From positions 1,485,183 through 1,549,182 of the forward strand of contig NZ_JALGBH010000002.1 of assembly GCF_022809115.1 (NCBI RefSeq): a stretch of 64,000 nucleotides of DNA. The letters are read 5' to 3'. The stretch is from Pedobacter montanisoli (GTDB lineage Bacteria; Bacteroidota; Bacteroidia; Sphingobacteriales; Sphingobacteriaceae). The position numbers and the translations under genes were made by a program. Below, one piece after another: positions 62,724 to 64,000 of this stretch (position 1 is the stretch's first letter; each line of letters starts with the position of its first letter). A model generated the notes under the pieces. That model ran no database searches and was not told where the DNA came from. It was given only the letters and a program-made list of their open reading frames with translations.

Positions 62724-63704
62724 TTAAGCTAAAATCCATTTAAATTTATAATCTATTGTTGGATTTTTCATTCTTTCAGCTACTCTCAGTAAACGATCAG
62801 GAAGCTTCATGATATAATCTCTTGCTTTCTCTCCCGCTTCATTTAGCTCTTTTACACTTTCGATATTCCACTCTACGATTAATTGTTTCAAGATATCTAC
62901 GTAATCTATCGCAGTATAAACACCTAAACGCTGAGCCGCATCAGTAAAATGACCGAAAACCTGGCCAATTGGTAAACCTACTTCTCTTAAGAAATGAGCA
63001 GGCATTACAATCTTTTTCTTCATCATATCATCAAATGCAAGCATCGCTTCATTTGCATCAACCTTAAAAATCTGCTTGATAAAATCTTTATATGCTTTGG
63101 CATGTCTTGCCTCATCACTGGCAATTACACCACACATTTTCGACAATAAAGTATCTCCGTCTTTCTTAGCCAGAGAAGCTACCCTCCTATGCGAAATGTT
63201 GGTAGCCATCTCTTGAAAAGAAGTATAGATAAAGTTTCTGTAAGGATCATGTCCGGTTCCTATGTCAAAACCATCAGCAATTAAGTATTGAGTAGAAATT
63301 TCCATTTGACGCATATCTACCCTTCCTGAAAGGTATAGATATTTATTTAATAAATCACCGTGACGGTTTTCTTCTGCTGTCCAGTGTCTGTTCCATTTCA
63401 TCCAGCCACCGGCTTCATCTTTACTTACACCTTCAACCATTGAAAGCCAGCTTTCATAAGTTGGTAAAGCTTCTTCAGTTATGGTATCTCCAATTAAAAC
63501 AGCAACCAAGTCATAAGAAAGTTCGTTAGCACTTTCCTGTAATGCTTTAACTTTGTCAAAAAAGTCATCTTTGCTTGCATCAGGCAAGAAATCTGTAGGT
63601 TGCCAGATCTCATCAATAGGTTTCAAATATTCAGGCATCATTTCCAACATATATTTTTCAATATGTTGCATAACTTCCCTTCTTTTTTCAACAAAAAAAT
63701 TCAT
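62724..63704 (-). CDS. Acyl-ACP desaturase (diiron, delta-9 type)
   Basis: Inserts a double bond into saturated acyl-ACP using oxygen and ferredoxin. The diiron ligands are visible: Glu112 and His115 in EENRHGDLLNKY, Glu165 in FQEMATNISHRR, and Glu198 and His201 in DEARHAKAY. The first Glu is in the TEEALPTYESW region. 326 aa fits bacterial homologues of plant stearoyl-ACP desaturase. It stands alone on the minus strand. A -7-like box lies just upstream. Confidence 0.93.
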   Translation of the reverse strand: MNFFVEKRREVMQHIEKYMLEMMPEYLKPIDEIWQPTDFLPDASKDDFFDKVKALQESANELSYDLVAVLIGDTITEEALPTYESWLSMVEGVSKDEAGGWMKWNRHWTAEENRHGDLLNKYLYLSGRVDMRQMEISTQYLIADGFDIGTGHDPYRNFIYTSFQEMATNISHRRVASLAKKDGDTLLSKMCGVIASDEARHAKAYKDFIKQIFKVDANEAMLAFDDMMKKKIVMPAHFLREVGLPIGQVFGHFTDAAQRLGVYTAIDYVDILKQLIVEWNIESVKELNEAGEKARDYIMKLPDRLLRVAERMKNPTIDYKFKWILA

Positions 63705-63731
63705 TTGTGATTACATTCTAATTTCGAACCG

Positions 63732-63739
63732 CAAATATA
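63732..63739 (-). promoter_or_regulatory. Candidate desaturase -7 box
   Basis: TATATTTG on the minus strand, a full match to TAnnTTTG, 27 bases upstream of the ATG. No convincing -33 TTTG was found at 18-21 bases. Confidence 0.4.
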
Positions 63740-63900
63740 CTCATAAAGTACTGTTTTATATGGATTTATTTGCATTTCTATGTATCATTTATAGCAGAAA
63801 AACAGAAAAATGACGAATATCAATATATAATCTGATCAAAGTTAATTTTCTGTAGACAACATGCTTTACTTAATTAACAGACGTTAACACTTTTCTGTTT

Positions 63901-63960
63901 GCGCGGGGAGGTGCTGTCGGGGGAAGGGGACGGTCACGGCTGCCCCTGGGCTGGAACGCC
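63901..63960. other. GC-rich patch in an AT-rich intergenic region
   Basis: About 46 of 60 bases are G or C, against an AT-rich background. It lies 196-256 bases upstream of the desaturase start and just left of a terminator-like hairpin. No start codon with a useful frame is seen. It includes AGGGG ... CCCCT arms and runs of G. It may be a structured RNA end, foreign DNA or an assembly feature. Confidence 0.5.
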
Positions 63961-63968
63961 CTTAAACA

Positions 63969-63999
63969 GAAAAAGCCCTCCGTCAATGACGAAAGGCTT
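63969..63999 (-). terminator. Terminator of a minus-strand gene beyond the right edge
   Basis: GAAGCCTTTCGTC read on the minus strand folds back with GACGGAGGGCTT using two G-U pairs around a 3-nt loop, followed by a T-run (63974-63970). No gene for it is in the window. Confidence 0.6.
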
Positions 64000-64000
64000 C

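Overview
The window is a chromosomal segment of a Bacteroidota bacterium, most likely Sphingobacteriaceae (Pedobacter-like). The grounds are low GC, A-rich leaders with little Shine-Dalgarno signal, several promoters of the Bacteroidota form TTTG-N18..21-TAnnTTTG (best at 36495-36524), and family-typical genes: PUR/DUF3276 protein, DUF1573 lipoprotein, extended NusB, leucine dehydrogenase, fused isobutyryl-CoA mutase, DUF1080 and HU-CCDC81/SPOR proteins. The genus is an inference. No rRNA, tRNA, CRISPR array, prophage or intact insertion sequence was seen.

Layout. 65-2643: an overlapping trio of type II NADH dehydrogenase, methylglyoxal synthase and HMG-CoA lyase. 2646-4611: a HAD phosphatase and an unknown membrane protein on the minus strand. 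4612-7833: a structured intergenic region, a 60-aa secreted-type peptide gene, a terminator, a lipoprotein TPR sensor kinase, its response regulator, and a possible small transcript; this is the best candidate for an undescribed signalling system. 7834-28416: mostly housekeeping genes (aldolase, accD, amidase, alcohol dehydrogenase, PAP2, M28 peptidase, MBL hydrolase, yajC-DUF1573-nusB, leucine dehydrogenase, ABC exporter, PUR protein, Lon, LpxR-like protein, ArfB, cmk).

28427-36310 is a same-strand run of small accessory genes (rhodanese, membrane proteins, CPBP protease, AhpD-like, cupin, deoxyribosyltransferase-like, methyltransferase, lipoprotein, esterase, DUF1624). The esterase has its signal peptide out of frame at a ten-T run. 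36561-47846 holds rpsA, a GH20 hexosaminidase, a DCC protein, a class IV aminotransferase, a MarR-controlled tripartite efflux operon without an ATPase gene, and pyrR-pyrB.

48043-56096 is a coherent envelope operon: giant TPR protein, outer-membrane barrel, HU-CCDC81/SPOR protein, ExbB, ExbD and TonB-like protein. It probably couples the proton gradient to an outer-membrane or peptidoglycan-linked task not yet assigned. The window ends with folC, a PafA-like phosphatase, the B12-dependent mutase icmF (two dyads in its leader), an acyl-ACP desaturase, and a short GC-rich patch unlike its surroundings.

Limits: all calls are from reading sequence; no database search or structure prediction was run. 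Family names rest on recognised motifs. Regulatory calls are pattern matches.
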